Under the pieces are notes generated by a model, which saw nothing but the letters and a program-made list of their open reading frames with translations, searched no databases and had not been told where the DNA came from. Position numbers and translations under genes: made by a program. Positions 18,823 through 26,801 of a DNA stretch of 64,000 bases are shown here, one piece after another. The DNA is from Bacteroidetes bacterium GWF2_33_38 (GTDB taxonomy: Bacteria > Bacteroidota > Bacteroidia > Bacteroidales > GWF2-33-38), in the NCBI GenBank assembly GCA_001769505.1, contig MEOF01000049.1:1-64000 (forward strand), read 5' to 3'. Position 1 is the stretch's first letter; every line of letters starts with the position of its first letter.

Positions 18823-20289
18823 ATGACACAAAAGCTGACCAGCATATTATTTCTCATTTTTTTTATAGGTTCTTTTGTTTTTGCACAAGAAAAAAGTTTG
18901 ATTGCCGTAAAACTCGATGCAATTGGAAGTAAATACAACGAATTTTACCCTATATTTATCGATTCAACAAGCATATATTTTACGTCGGAAAGAGAAAACG
19001 GAAAAGGAGAAAAAATTTCAGCCTTTTCGCAAAGCATATATATTTCTGAAAATAAAAATAACTTGTGGTCTTCGCCAAAAAGTCTTTCGTATTTTTTAAA
19101 TTCCGACAATCACGATGCTTGTGCTGGAGTTTCGAACGATAAAAACAAATTGTTTGTATATAAGCGGTTTAACGGTGGCGATATTTATGTTACCGAGAAA
19201 AACGAAAAAGGAATGTGGAATAATTTAAAACATTTAGCAATAAATTCTGAATTTCACGAATCGTCGGTAGCAATGACCGATTCGGCAATATATTTTACAA
19301 GCGATATGTCAAACGGGAAAGGGCAACATGATTTGTATGTAGCCACGATTGACGAAAAAGGGAATATTGCGAAACCTCAACCGATTGCAGAATTGAATTC
19401 AGAATTAGACGAAAATTATGTGTTTTTAACCGAAGATGGAAACACAATGTATTTTAGTTCAAATCGAAAAGATTCGATTTACGACATTTACAAATCGACC
19501 AAAATATATGGAGAGAAATGGGGCGTGCCGCAAAAACTTGAATTTCCTATAAATTCTGACAAAAACGATATTTGTTACAGCGAAGATATATTTGGAAATA
19601 TTTATTTTTCAAGCGATAGAATCGATAGTTTACAATACGAAATTTTTAAAGTCGATGTCGAAAAGCAAGCGAAAATAGACGAGAAAAAAGCGATTATTAA
19701 GTCTATTCCCATAAATTTAATCGGAGAGTCGAAAATAGAGTTAAATCACATTGGCGAAATTGTTCAAATAAAAGACAGCGTAAAAGTTGAATGTTTACAA
19801 GAAAATATTCCAGCTTATTTTGAAATTAACAAAGCATTGGTTAACGACACTTCGCGACTAATATTCGTAAGCGATATAATATCGGACGAAAGTTTCAATA
19901 TTTTAGATAGCCCTAACGAAGCCATTATTAGCATCAAAAAAAGCGAAGGCTTATCACTCGAAGAAGTAAAAGCCGAAATAGATTTTGACATAAAATATTG
20001 CAAAATTCAAGTGGGAGCATTTATTAATATTTCTACACTTAAAGATTTTGAAGCAAAATATCCGAAACTCAAAGGGAAAGTCAATATCGAACCATTTCCA
20101 AATATTTTCAAATTCGTATTAAAAGAAACTTGTAAAGACTTAGAATGTGCTTCGGCGTTGCAAAAAAAATGTATAACCGAGCACCAAAGCGTAAGCGACA
20201 CCTTTATTGGTGTGTATAGCGAAGAGGGTGAGCGTATTGTGATTTTTTTCGATGTCGAAAAAAACAAATACATTCTGTTGAAAAAGTAA
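18823..20289 (+). CDS. PD40 beta-propeller protein with SPOR-like C-terminus
   Basis: A 488-residue exported protein with a signal peptide ending near FVFAQ. Residues about 40-275 hold repeated PD40/WD40-like blades (SIYFTSER, AIYFTSDM, TMYFSSNR, NIYFSSDR). The last 100 residues (YCKIQVGAFINISTLKDFEA, then FKFVL and FIGVYSEEG) resemble a SPOR peptidoglycan-binding domain. Third gene of the SprB-repeat/PorP operon. By analogy with PorE-like periplasmic proteins it may link the outer-membrane partner to the cell wall; that is inference. Confidence 0.75.
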   Translation: MTQKLTSILFLIFFIGSFVFAQEKSLIAVKLDAIGSKYNEFYPIFIDSTSIYFTSERENGKGEKISAFSQSIYISENKNNLWSSPKSLSYFLNSDNHDACAGVSNDKNKLFVYKRFNGGDIYVTEKNEKGMWNNLKHLAINSEFHESSVAMTDSAIYFTSDMSNGKGQHDLYVATIDEKGNIAKPQPIAELNSELDENYVFLTEDGNTMYFSSNRKDSIYDIYKSTKIYGEKWGVPQKLEFPINSDKNDICYSEDIFGNIYFSSDRIDSLQYEIFKVDVEKQAKIDEKKAIIKSIPINLIGESKIELNHIGEIVQIKDSVKVECLQENIPAYFEINKALVNDTSRLIFVSDIISDESFNILDSPNEAIISIKKSEGLSLEEVKAEIDFDIKYCKIQVGAFINISTLKDFEAKYPKLKGKVNIEPFPNIFKFVLKETCKDLECASALQKKCITEHQSVSDTFIGVYSEEGERIVIFFDVEKNKYILLKK

Positions 20290-20624
20290 ATGATTCAGCG
20301 GATTTAACTTGAAATGCTCATGAATAAAATCGGAATATATTTTACACTTGTTGGTGTTGCCAGCAAATATTTTTCATCAGTAAAATTTAAGAGCTTAACG
20401 TATCGGATTTTCGTTTTCTTGAAGATTTTGTAATTTTTGATTAGATTTGTGTAATGTGCTTGTTGGTATTATCACAAACAAGGGCAAAAGAATTATCGGG
20501 CATATTGCATACAAATCTTGTATTTATTTCATCTTTGTAGGTGTTCCCAACAAGACCGAAAATTCTAGTATTTTCCACTCGTCTAAAATTATTTCATTTG
20601 TTAACAATCTAGGATTTTATTTCA
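20290..20624. other. Non-coding gap before the endonuclease gene
   Basis: About 335 bp without a supported gene. It contains short CTTGTTGG/CCAACAAG-like words near 20347, 20458 and 20548 but no hairpin with a T run. Nothing else was recognised. Confidence 0.4.
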
Positions 20625-20632
20625 TAATTTTG
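20625..20632 (+). promoter_or_regulatory. -7 box of the endonuclease gene
   Basis: TAATTTTG, a match to TANNTTTG. A TTG at 20598-20600 is 24 bases away, longer than ideal. The position places transcription start near 20637, which argues for the downstream ATG at 20655. Confidence 0.45.
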
Positions 20633-20654
20633 CATGGAAATAAAAATAGGTGTT

Positions 20655-22238
20655 ATGAAAATGTTTTTTCTGTGTTTTGCATTCCTTTACGTAGCGTTTA
20701 GTTTTGCTCAAATTCCTGTTGGATATTACGATTCTGCACAAGGTTTATACGGACAACCATTGAAGCAAGCTCTGCATGATATTATTGATAATCATATTGT
20801 GGCTTCATACGACGCTCTTCATACACATTACAACACAACCGACAAAAAAGAAAACGGAATGGTTTGGGATATGTATTCTGATATACCAGGTGGAACACCT
20901 CCTTACGAATACGCATTCGGCACAACTTGCGGAAACTATAATTCGGAAAACGATTGCTATAATCGCGAACATTCTTGGCCACAAAGCTGGTTCGACGAGT
21001 CGTCTCCAATGGTGTCTGATTTATTTCATGTATATCCCACCGATGGATATGTAAACGGCAAACGAGCAAATTATCCATACGGCGAGGTTAATTCGCCAAA
21101 TTGGACTTCGATGAACGGTAGCAAGCTGGGAACTTGTTCATATCCTGGATACACAGGAATCGTTTTTGAGCCGATTGATGCTTATAAAGGCGATTTTGCA
21201 CGAACTTATTTTTATATGTCGACTCGATATTACGGCGAAGATGCTGGATGGACAGGAAGCCCTATGGTTAATGGAGCCGAACTTGAACCTTGGGCAATGA
21301 AAATGATGCTGGAATGGAGCGACGCCGACCCCGTAAGTCAAAAAGAAATAGACAGAAATAACGCTGTTTATGGAATTCAGAATAATCGAAATCCGTTTAT
21401 CGACCATCCCGAATATGCAATGGAAATTTGGCGATACGATGAAGTTGAATTTGAAGTTGGAACAAATAAAAACATTACTTGTGGCGACTCGGTTTTGTTA
21501 AATCCGACAATTGTTTATTACGACGAAAACGCCTTGATTTATAATTGGCAGCCAAGTTTTGGTTTGAGTAACTCAACAATCAAAAATCCGGTAGCAAAAC
21601 CTATCGAAACTACAAAATACGTGTTGACTGTAACCTGTCAAGGCTCCTGTGTTGTAAAAGACTCGTTAACTATTTATGTTTCCACCAATTTAGATCTAGA
21701 CTTCGTTTCCGACAACGATTCTCTTTTTGAAACTCCGTTTATATTTCAATTTGCAAATGCAAGTGCCGATTTAACGAATTATACTTTTGAGTGGACTATC
21801 GGAGATTCTACCTTCGTAAATAATAATTCATACTTTAGTTATGAATTTTTCGAGAATGGAACATATACAGTAAGTTTATTAGCAACAAACAATCAAAATG
21901 GTTGTTTCGATTCCATTACGAAACCAAATTATCTTTACACAAACGACGATTCAAGTTCAAGCATTGAATCTAAAGAGAATTCGCAGAAATATAATGTGTA
22001 TCCAAATCCGACAAGAGACTACTTACATATAGATATTAGCAATTTGAAAGAAGCCGATTACGGTATTCAAATTATTGATCCGCAAGGAAAAACAGTATAT
22101 GAAGAAAACTCAATGAAAAAGGCACATTCAATAGATATTCGGGCATTTAAAAATTCAGGAGTATATCTAATTTCTATTCACGATAAAGCAAAAAATCAAA
22201 CCGAAATAAGAAAATTTGTTTTTGAGATTATGGAATAA
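20655..22238 (+). CDS. Secreted endonuclease I family nuclease with T9SS type A sorting domain
   Basis: 527 residues from the ATG at 20655, which starts a clear signal peptide (MKMFFLCFAFLYVAFSFAQ). An ATG seven codons earlier would sit on the promoter. The nuclease domain, about residues 20-260, has the family block NREHSWPQSWF, SDLFHVYPTDG and N.KR.NYPYGEV, with the likely metal and general-base residues in REHSW and DLFH. A PKD-like module follows (residues 340-435), then a T9SS type A domain starting YNVYPNPTRDYL. Likely an extracellular DNA/RNA scavenging nuclease. Confidence 0.9.
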   Translation: MKMFFLCFAFLYVAFSFAQIPVGYYDSAQGLYGQPLKQALHDIIDNHIVASYDALHTHYNTTDKKENGMVWDMYSDIPGGTPPYEYAFGTTCGNYNSENDCYNREHSWPQSWFDESSPMVSDLFHVYPTDGYVNGKRANYPYGEVNSPNWTSMNGSKLGTCSYPGYTGIVFEPIDAYKGDFARTYFYMSTRYYGEDAGWTGSPMVNGAELEPWAMKMMLEWSDADPVSQKEIDRNNAVYGIQNNRNPFIDHPEYAMEIWRYDEVEFEVGTNKNITCGDSVLLNPTIVYYDENALIYNWQPSFGLSNSTIKNPVAKPIETTKYVLTVTCQGSCVVKDSLTIYVSTNLDLDFVSDNDSLFETPFIFQFANASADLTNYTFEWTIGDSTFVNNNSYFSYEFFENGTYTVSLLATNNQNGCFDSITKPNYLYTNDDSSSSIESKENSQKYNVYPNPTRDYLHIDISNLKEADYGIQIIDPQGKTVYEENSMKKAHSIDIRAFKNSGVYLISIHDKAKNQTEIRKFVFEIME

Positions 22239-22455
22239 AACATGATGAAGAAAATTTGAAAATGAAGTTGGAGATTAGAAATTAGAAGGATAGAATACAG
22301 AAGGTTAGAAGGGGAAAATTGTTAATTACTAATTGCAAATTGCCTTTCAACTTTATAAACTTTATAGACTTTACAAACTTAATATAAGAACTTTTTATAT
22401 ATTTACCTCTCAAGCCAACTAAATTTTTATTACAGGAACAGATAGCAGAAAATAC

Positions 22456-24030
22456 ATGAAATTACAATCCGATTTTTTGGTCATAGGTTCGGGAATTGCC
22501 GGATTAAGTTTTGCACTGAAAGTAGCAAAATTTGGGAAGGTTTGTGTATTGACTAAAAATAGTATTACCGATACAGCAACCGTTTATGCTCAGGGTGGAA
22601 TAGCTGCTGTTATAAAAAAAACCGATACTTACGAAAAGCACATTGCCGACACATTGATTGCTGGTGCAGAACTATGCGACGAAGAAGTGGTTCGAATGGT
22701 TGTAAAGGAAGCTCCAGCTCAAATTAAGGAACTAATTAGTTGGGGAGTAGAATTTGATAAAACCGACGATGGCAAGTTCGATTTAGCAAAAGAAGGTGGT
22801 CATTCTGAACATCGAATTTTACACCATAAGGATAATACCGGATATGAAATTCAACGCAGCTTAACACAAGAAGTATTGAATCATCCCAACATTCGAGTTA
22901 TGGACGAATATTTTGCTATTGAAGTAATTACACAACACCATTTGGGCAAAATTGTAAAACGAAGCAACGATAATATTGAGTGCTACGGTGTTTATGCGTT
23001 GAATAAAAAAAATAATACGATTGACACATTTTTAGCAAAAACTACATTAATTGCAACTGGAGGAACAGGAAACTTATATCAAACAACTACAAATCCAGAA
23101 GTTGCAACTGGTGATGGAATTGCAATGGTTTATCGTGCAAAAGGCACAATTGAAAATATGGAGTTCGTACAATTTCACCCAACCTCGCTTTATAATCCAG
23201 GAGAGACTCCATCTTTTCTGATTTCAGAGGCTGTTCGTGGATTTGGAGCCATTCTTCGAAAGATAAATGGCGAGAAATTCATGTATAAATACGACGAGCG
23301 AGGTTCGCTTGCTCCACGAGATATTGTTGCAAGAGCAATTGATAACGAATTGAAAATCAGCGGAGAAGACCATGTATTTTTAGATTGTACCCATTTAGAT
23401 TCAACAGAATTGCTAGCTCGATTTCCTAATATTTCGCAAAAATGTAAAAGTTTGGGAATTGATATTACAAAAGATATGATTCCCGTTGTTCCTGCTGCAC
23501 ATTACTTATGTGGCGGAATAAAAGTTGATAAAAATGGTCGGAGCTCAATTAAAAATTTGTACGCTGCCGGTGAAACATCTTCAACCGGAATGCACGGAGC
23601 TAACCGATTAGCCTCTAATTCCTTATTAGAAGCCGTTGTTTATGCCGACAGAGCAGCCAAAGATGCCATATCGCTGATTGATAAAATTGAGTTTAATACA
23701 TCTGTTCCCGATTGGAACGACGAAGGCACAACTCATAACGAAGAAATGATTTTGATTACCCAAAATCTTAAAGAAGTACAGCAAATTATGAGCAATTATG
23801 TTGGAATTGTTCGCTCCGATATTCGATTAAAAAGAGCTTTCGATAGACTCGAAATTATTTATAACGAGACGGAAGAATTGTTTAAAAAATCGAAACTATT
23901 TGTTCGTTTATGCGAACTACGAAATCTTATAAACGTTGGCTATTTAGTTATAAAAATGGCACAAAAACGAAAAGAAAGTATCGGCTTGCATTACACAATA
24001 AATTATCCGCCCAAAAAGAAAGAAGCATAA
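22456..24030 (+). CDS. nadB: L-aspartate oxidase
   Basis: An FAD enzyme of 524 residues that oxidises L-aspartate to iminoaspartate, the first step of de novo NAD synthesis. N-terminal FAD-binding motif VIGSGIAGLSFAL, QGGIAAV near residue 49, FVQFHPTSL, the catalytic-loop region around RDIVARAID, and GANRLASNSLLEA near the C-terminal FAD contact. nadA and nadC are not in the window. The upstream 217 bp are simple A/T-rich repeats. The next gene starts 2 bp after the stop. Confidence 0.95.
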   Translation: MKLQSDFLVIGSGIAGLSFALKVAKFGKVCVLTKNSITDTATVYAQGGIAAVIKKTDTYEKHIADTLIAGAELCDEEVVRMVVKEAPAQIKELISWGVEFDKTDDGKFDLAKEGGHSEHRILHHKDNTGYEIQRSLTQEVLNHPNIRVMDEYFAIEVITQHHLGKIVKRSNDNIECYGVYALNKKNNTIDTFLAKTTLIATGGTGNLYQTTTNPEVATGDGIAMVYRAKGTIENMEFVQFHPTSLYNPGETPSFLISEAVRGFGAILRKINGEKFMYKYDERGSLAPRDIVARAIDNELKISGEDHVFLDCTHLDSTELLARFPNISQKCKSLGIDITKDMIPVVPAAHYLCGGIKVDKNGRSSIKNLYAAGETSSTGMHGANRLASNSLLEAVVYADRAAKDAISLIDKIEFNTSVPDWNDEGTTHNEEMILITQNLKEVQQIMSNYVGIVRSDIRLKRAFDRLEIIYNETEELFKKSKLFVRLCELRNLINVGYLVIKMAQKRKESIGLHYTINYPPKKKEA

Positions 24031-24032
24031 AA

Positions 24033-24494
24033 ATGAAAATCACGATTAGCAAACGAGAGTTTAATCAGTTTTATGTTTACAACTATTATTTCGGACAACG
24101 AGCAATTATCAATAATATGAGACGTTTGATGGGCCCAACTTTGGCTGGAGTTGGATTGTATTTGTATTTATTTACAAGCATTAAAGAAAGTTCTGCTTTA
24201 GGATTTTGGTCTATTGTATTTATTCTTGCTTACGGTCTGTTTTATACAGTAAAGCCTTTAATTTTTGTTTTAGCATTGGCTTCAACTGACGAAACATTTG
24301 AATTTGAAATCGAAGACGATAATTTATACATTAAAGATAGGTTAAGAGAAGACAATATAAACCTGATTGAAAATAAATTGGAAGAAAATAAAAAATATTT
24401 TTTTGTAAAATTAAAAAACAATCAGATAATCTTTTTCCCTAAAGAAATGCTGGATAAAAAAACATATTCGTTGTTTGAAAAACGAATTCGGTAA
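24033..24494 (+). CDS. Small membrane protein, YcxB-like
   Basis: A 153-residue protein from the ATG at 24033. A longer frame back to 23910 would overlap the end of nadB and is rejected. Two adjoining hydrophobic helices (about residues 33-50 and 56-82) are followed by a charged cytoplasmic domain with strands FEFEIEDDNLYIKDR and KNNQIIFFPKEML. That layout resembles YcxB-like proteins of unknown role. Co-transcription with nadB is likely. It marks the last plus-strand gene before the accessory island. Confidence 0.6.
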   Translation: MKITISKREFNQFYVYNYYFGQRAIINNMRRLMGPTLAGVGLYLYLFTSIKESSALGFWSIVFILAYGLFYTVKPLIFVLALASTDETFEFEIEDDNLYIKDRLREDNINLIENKLEENKKYFFVKLKNNQIIFFPKEMLDKKTYSLFEKRIR

Positions 24495-24502
24495 TAATAA
24501 AA

Positions 24503-24649
24503 ATGCCGCATCTGCGAGATATCGGTTGAGACTATATACAGAAAGGGATTGCGGGCTGCTTTCCTGTCTGCCGATACCGATTTTGAGCGGGGTAGAATGC
24601 TTGAATATCCTCTGAAACCCTTATTTCATATAGCCTTTGTACCACCATG
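24503..24649. other. G+C-richer segment at the island edge
   Basis: About 145 bp clearly richer in G and C than the surroundings. One plus-strand frame stays open through most of it without a start codon, with the words RKGLRAAF and ERGRMLEYPLKPL, so it may be a gene or element fragment. Not identified. Confidence 0.4.
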
Positions 24650-25258
24650 TTATTGTTTTACTGTCTTATAAATCGAAGTTGAGCATCCACTGTCTAAGCC
24701 TCCCGCAAAAAGTGCAAATCCCCACATTTTTATGGTATGGTCAACAACTATGTCATTTTCAACTTTTCCAATTCTCACTCGTTCAAAATTATGAACATAG
24801 AAAACAGGAAAAAACGGAATTAAAAACATTTTCGGTTTTACATAAAAATATCCATTCTTAAATTTTCCTCTAATTTTCTTAGATAGGAAAATCTGTCCAT
24901 TTTGATAAGCACTAACATTTGCTTGTCTTTTGGAAATAAATTCAAATTTAACAGTAACATTACTTTCATATGCTTTGTCTGGGAAAAAGATAAATAGTCT
25001 GTCTAATAAATTCCTATTATTTTCATTTATACCCCGATAAGGCATGTGTACAATTTGTCCGAATACAGTGTCTTGGGAATTTTTATAAATCCCATTAAGT
25101 TTTACAAAATCGTTTTTTTGAAGGTTGTCAATTAAATAATCATTTGAACTCATATTTTTCAAAGGTTGACACCCAGTTGTCGAGTTTAAGATTAAGAAAA
25201 TCAGCAAACCTTTTATAAGAAGTCTTTTTAATTCAAATATATTTCTCTTCTTAGTCAT
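24650..25258 (-). CDS. Putative lipoprotein of unknown function
   Basis: A 202-residue protein with a basic N-terminus, a hydrophobic segment and a lipobox-like LNSTTGC around residues 24-30, so it is probably a lipoprotein. The mature part is beta-strand rich with no recognised domain. It is the last minus-strand gene of the island, 30 bp downstream of mazF. No relatives are recognised. Confidence 0.6.
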   Translation of the reverse strand: MTKKRNIFELKRLLIKGLLIFLILNSTTGCQPLKNMSSNDYLIDNLQKNDFVKLNGIYKNSQDTVFGQIVHMPYRGINENNRNLLDRLFIFFPDKAYESNVTVKFEFISKRQANVSAYQNGQIFLSKKIRGKFKNGYFYVKPKMFLIPFFPVFYVHNFERVRIGKVENDIVVDHTIKMWGFALFAGGLDSGCSTSIYKTVKQ

Positions 25259-25288
25259 TCTCTGCCTTGTCTTTATAATTGGTGGTAA

Positions 25289-25612
25289 CTAGTCGACAAA
25301 GATTTCTTTTATGATTAACTTAACTTTTGCAATCTCTTTTTCTGTAAGTTTATCAAGTGATTTCAAAACTCGTTGCTTGTCAATCGTTCTAATTTGATCT
25401 AAAACTATCCAAGCATTTTTCTGATTGTGTTTTATTTCAATCCTTGTCGGGTAGTTTTTAGACTGAATCGTCATCGGAGCAATAATAAGCGTCTGTAAAT
25501 GCATATTCATCTCGTTGGGTGAGATTATCACGCATGGTCTCGTTTTCTTTATTTCACTTCCTATCGTGGGGTCAAGATTAACAAGCACAATACAATATTG
25601 AATTAACTCCAT
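25289..25612 (-). CDS. mazF: MazF/PemK family toxin
   Basis: A 107-residue endoribonuclease toxin that cleaves mRNA in family members. Diagnostic motifs: LVNLDPTIGSEI, then KTRPCVIISP near residues 23-32, LIIAPMT, and VLDQIRTIDKQR near residues 71-82. Its start overlaps the end of the antitoxin gene by 10 bases. The cleavage sequence cannot be predicted. Confidence 0.92.
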   Translation of the reverse strand: MELIQYCIVLVNLDPTIGSEIKKTRPCVIISPNEMNMHLQTLIIAPMTIQSKNYPTRIEIKHNQKNAWIVLDQIRTIDKQRVLKSLDKLTEKEIAKVKLIIKEIFVD

Positions 25613-25848
25613 TCTTCAAAGTTTTCGTCTTCAAAAATGTCTGACATTAAATGCTTGTCGTCTTTATTCTCATGCATCTTCTTAAATGCTTTTTCCCAAC
25701 CTTTTCTAGGATTTGCTTTCGGTTTAAGAATAATATATCCTTTCTCAAGGATTAGCTCAACAGTATCCTTGATATTATATTTTTCGATAAGGGTTTTGCT
25801 AAGTCTTATCCCTTTTGAATTTCCTATCTTTACAATTGAAATATCCAT
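25603..25848 (-). CDS. mazE: MazE/AbrB-type antitoxin
   Basis: An 81-residue protein whose N-terminal swapped-hairpin AbrB domain reads VKIGNSKGIRLSKTLIEKY. The acidic tail (EDENFEEWS) probably contacts MazF. Translation of the toxin is coupled through a 10-base overlap. Its own promoter lies at 25872-25902. It should neutralise MazF and repress the operon, as in relatives. Confidence 0.9.
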   Translation of the reverse strand: MDISIVKIGNSKGIRLSKTLIEKYNIKDTVELILEKGYIILKPKANPRKGWEKAFKKMHENKDDKHLMSDIFEDENFEEWS

Positions 25849-25871
25849 AACTAAAATCTTAAATGTTACTA

Positions 25872-25902
25872 CAAAGTTATTACATTACTTTCGATTTAGC
25901 AA
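25872..25902 (-). promoter_or_regulatory. mazEF promoter
   Basis: On the minus strand TTG, 20 bases, TAACTTTG, which fits the group consensus. It lies about 25 bp before the mazE start. Confidence 0.65.
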
Positions 25903-25926
25903 AAGCCTTTCGTGAAAATTGTGGGT

Positions 25927-25953
25927 AACGGCAGCTCGTTTAAAAACCAGTTT
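25927..25953. repeat. Copy 1 of a short direct repeat around parDE
   Basis: The stretch with GGCAGCTCGTTTAAAAACC matches GGTAGCTCGTCTAAAAAACC at 26649-26668 in the same orientation. The two copies bracket the parDE pair. Confidence 0.5.
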
Positions 25954-26021
25954 CTCTTTTAAATTTTGAGTCTCTCGAATGATACAAACAAATTTCTCTA
26001 CAATTTAACGATTATGTGGGG

Positions 26022-26324
26022 TTATTTTTCTGATATTCTATTCTTTAAATCCATTTGTTCGTGAAGAATTCTTATGATTTCTACTTCATTCTTTTCAATC
26101 ATGCGATAAAAAATGATGTGTCTACCAGCCTTAAACCCTAATAAGTTTTCTGTAACACCTGAATAATTCTTACCTAAATCAGGGCTACTTGCAACTTCTT
26201 TGCAGTTTTCAATAAGCATGTGGTAGTAACTGTCTGCTTGATTTTCAGACCATTTATCAACGGTGTAATTCCAAATCTGAGTTAAATCATAAACCGCTTT
26301 GTTTGAAAACGTATATTTAGCCAT
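26022..26324 (-). CDS. parE: ParE/RelE-family toxin
   Basis: A 100-residue toxin. The N-terminal YTFSNKAVYDLTQIWNYT and the end, GRHIIFYR followed by IIRILHEQMD, are typical of ParE. Known ParE toxins inhibit DNA gyrase. Its start overlaps the antitoxin gene by 8 bases, so the two are coupled. Confidence 0.92.
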   Translation of the reverse strand: MAKYTFSNKAVYDLTQIWNYTVDKWSENQADSYYHMLIENCKEVASSPDLGKNYSGVTENLLGFKAGRHIIFYRMIEKNEVEIIRILHEQMDLKNRISEK

Positions 26325-26568
26325 TCGAATTCCTATTCGCTTTTATTTTCCCTAAATGGTTTTCAGGGTTAAAATCATGAGCAATTCCGCTTTCTATCCC
26401 TTCTTGAATAGCTTCTCTAAGGGCAATAATCTTATTTTCTTCTTCTTCCAGAAGTCTTAGTCCTGCTCGGATTACTTCACTCGCATTTTTATATCGCCCT
26501 TCAGAAATTCTACTTTTTATAAAACTATCAAAATAGTTTCCTATTGATATTGAGGTATTTCTATTCAT
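26317..26568 (-). CDS. parD: ParD-family ribbon-helix-helix antitoxin
   Basis: An 83-residue antitoxin. Residues 3-45 form a ribbon-helix-helix (TSISIGNYFDSFIKSRI, then YKNASEVIRAGLRLLEE). The C-terminal tail should bind ParE. The promoter at 26587-26617 contains a perfect palindrome at 26593-26607, a likely autoregulatory operator. Confidence 0.92.
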   Translation of the reverse strand: MNRNTSISIGNYFDSFIKSRISEGRYKNASEVIRAGLRLLEEEENKIIALREAIQEGIESGIAHDFNPENHLGKIKANRNSNG

Positions 26569-26586
26569 AGTACATTAATTTTTCTT

Positions 26587-26617
26587 CAAAGATACCAAAT
26601 ATTGGTACAATTATCAA
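26587..26617 (-). promoter_or_regulatory. parDE promoter with palindromic operator
   Basis: On the minus strand TTG, 20 bases, TATCTTTG. The spacer contains TACCAA-ATA-TTGGTA at 26593-26607, a perfect 6+6 palindrome overlapping the -7 box. This is the expected position for repression by a dimeric ribbon-helix-helix protein. Confidence 0.65.
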
Positions 26618-26674
26618 GTTCGGGTTCATTTTTATAATCCCACATAATGGTAGCTCGTCTAAAAAACCCGAACT
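26617..26674. repeat. Inverted repeat upstream of parDE with direct-repeat copy 2
   Basis: AGTTCGGGTT at 26617-26626 pairs perfectly with AACCCGAACT at 26665-26674. The loop carries copy 2 of the repeat seen at 25927-25953. Together these mark the upstream boundary of the parDE pair. Confidence 0.55.
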
Positions 26675-26689
26675 ATTAATATAAAACAA

Positions 26690-26801
26690 AAATTTGGAGC
26701 AAAGAGCAAAATCTGTATGCAAATCGAACCGCTCCTATAAATCGGAGTGGTGTGAGAGGTGTACTCCGTCAAAATTTACTGGCGGAGCCATCTATTCGAT
26801 T
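26690..26801. repeat. Tail repeat, copy A
   Basis: Closely matches copy B' at 28305-28410, including AGCAAAGAGCAAAATCTG and CTCCTATAAATCGGAG. The stop codon and last residues of the collagen-like gene lie inside this copy. It is preceded by a short trace of the leader repeat (ATATAAAACAAA). Confidence 0.75.
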
